Origin: Pseudomonas sp. GGS8
GTDB lineage: Bacteria > Pseudomonadota > Gammaproteobacteria > Pseudomonadales > Pseudomonadaceae
Reading direction: 5' to 3'
DNA: 64,000 nucleotides
Assembly: GCF_024168645.1 (NCBI RefSeq)
Contig: NZ_JALJWF010000001.1
Location: 1,107,001-1,171,000, forward strand
Shown: piece by piece, positions 63,801-64,000 of the stretch
Layout: each line of letters starts with the position of its first letter
How positions within the stretch are numbered: position 1 is the first letter of the stretch
Notes under the pieces: model-generated
Seen by the model: the letters and a program-made list of their open reading frames with translations, nothing else
Database searches by the model: none
Told to the model about the DNA's origin: nothing
Translations under genes and position numbers: made by a program

Positions 63801-64000
63801 GCGAAAGAGCCCCTGACTGCCGAACACCATCACCCCTTCGCGAAGATCAAGCGTGTCCACCACCGACTCGGGCATGATCGATACAACCCCTTCCTTGACC
63901 GAAAACGCCTGCGGGCTATACGCCGTTTTGAACCGGGTGAACAGTTCGGCCACTTTCTCGGCCTTGTCCATGATTTGCCCGAGATTGCCGGCAATCGCCG
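60855..64000 (-). CDS. Second giant toxin, C-terminal part only (5' cut by window)
   Basis: The frame is open across the right edge, with an internal ATG at 63971 preceded by nine further sense codons (AIAGNLGQI), so the true start is outside. The 1047 visible residues align along their length with residues about 1315-2362 of the neighbouring toxin: TPKCYYGYEYQLGSDPE with TPKTWYGYEYKLLPFVT, ILYKLNPVYESTTIHVRV with VVNRLNPVYKPTVFNVRL, and DHAYFYHPDQSMIWRV with GSAYFYHPESFEVWQV. The N-terminal part, including any catalytic domain, is not visible. Identity is clearly below that of recent duplicates. Confidence 0.75.
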   Translation of the reverse strand, partial: AIAGNLGQIMDKAEKVAELFTRFKTAYSPQAFSVKEGVVSIMPESVVDTLDLREGVMVFGSQGLFRSLGGSGLPRPDGNKQNAIIVRESMGLPKQIAIPGPRVHGRFNTVPADSALLLPGTPKCYYGYEYQLGSDPEVFEWSDLLLNVVGVSTLLPRKSYPQYDVLRDLEAREEGFYFTHARPFPHILYKLNPVYESTTIHVRVGIETRALYVPELPREMRGKLSYRIDTMRGAYSLALKPGLVAVHLSARPGDGPVSWVLIADWITPQQVSVVDAGLSIDGIELSIDTGTDVYVRTKNLETYRVDREHRQLSLASLQAADGRYSQAELDRLKVLHQEQRLGGALIPAGKYLLPFGNPGKPQYTVGWYEVAKERFVYGRQFMGPVSEKLQLAAVQEDHAYFYHPDQSMIWRVNAITGLTTWRYSVFNRGSEEAQIIGCLDRGAGVVQVTQRVRLSKTQRYLVAYLIHGLEISLVSVSSEPPDYFDTLKDVVALLQQFDIPAVADVDGSEGQTSWKPASFVTVTSGDLDKPSLPRWINGQSHQILTPHLPVSESAAAQHQLSLLPPNDPDATAFLFHDALSQNLYHQAFTGNEAQRVPIPGSVMLRISDGGYLVVNEFGLMFDVRQDASFSLNGVTGQWLDAHPMWMSDLQTLGKQYAVSLISLSGLSDVTGQLPVYARYLNNKLLIADLIAEKGCRLLSVTRDGKHAWLLGLSTGHLYRQAFIEPEQLSNAFGSGRRLINVDALPRPEKVWAPWTFSEVLPYGTGLRGRTRDGVNLELIEDEPARIISVENAWSYRYMESTEAFTERLKDLVSGQRHAPYLPVGHSNDRYAYYVPELNRVFEFSGRADGQWANFLGTKRGSVPLLFDPVDGLIFNRNTREVLWVAANKASREGDVMTLEVAGEVKDLLALVPDGVSTVILGGAETGSTYHVSDNDWQHLDCIVVDCTDWPDVGAMPTQLILATGAQDNWRVDRADKHLLFTDPDNGNSLVFRSAQSADWALTQSLNLSVQVLGGTLEVSIHELWQTLVDQGENSLEFKVLVEKLNSV

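Noticed and set aside
1..64000. CRISPR arrays, rRNA or tRNA genes, plasmid or phage modules
   Set aside because: No regularly spaced repeats, no tRNA-like folds, no integrase, transposase or phage structural genes were seen on reading both strands.

Overview
The window looks like the chromosome of a fluorescent-group Pseudomonas. The evidence is GC-rich coding sequence, many Pseudomonas-type REP palindromes, and a run of genes (speA, sui1, NUDIX, DUF2333, gcbA, ctpL, dsbD, aroQ, accB, accC, prmA, zinc-finger/DUF3426, dusB, fis, purH, purD, retS) that I recall in the same order in P. aeruginosa (about PA4839-PA4856). No rRNA, tRNA or CRISPR array was seen. All family names come from reading motifs and from memory; no searches were run.

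Region 1 (1-11 kb) is the 3' half of a tad/Flp pilus locus with its regulators: the tadZ tail, tadA, tadB, tadC, then pprB (response regulator), fppA (prepilin peptidase), a TadE/F-like pseudopilin, pprA (cytoplasmic PAS histidine kinase) and tadG. No tadD is present. pprA and tadG end by overlapping tail to tail.

Region 2 (11-20 kb) holds two paralogous DUF4136 lipoproteins, cmoM with a MazG-like pyrophosphohydrolase, a small membrane protein, a MATE transporter, and an orphan type VI pair (short VgrG plus DUF4123 adaptor) with no effector beside it. Paired REP elements separate the units.

Region 3 (18-51 kb) is the core block, with two interruptions. Between ctpL and dsbD sits a small toxin/immunity-like pair (polymorphic toxin type 44 plus a membrane-anchored partner). 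Between accC and prmA sits a type I restriction-modification islet of about 9.3 kb: hsdM, hsdS, a Schlafen AlbA_2/ATPase-like protein, hsdR and a YgjP-type metallopeptidase, all overlapping or abutting.

Region 4 (51-64 kb) is the accessory stretch after retS. It has two distantly paralogous proteins of unknown function, a MarC-family membrane protein, and two tandem giant genes on the minus strand. The complete one encodes 2362 residues: an N-terminal glycosyltransferase with the ASDxVR and DxD signatures of large clostridial toxins, then a Cys-His-Asp (C58/YopT-like) protease-like segment, a hydrophobic translocation-like segment and a long C-terminal region. The second, cut by the window end, shows only the matching C-terminal region, about 1047 residues. 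This tandem toxin locus is the most striking content of the window.
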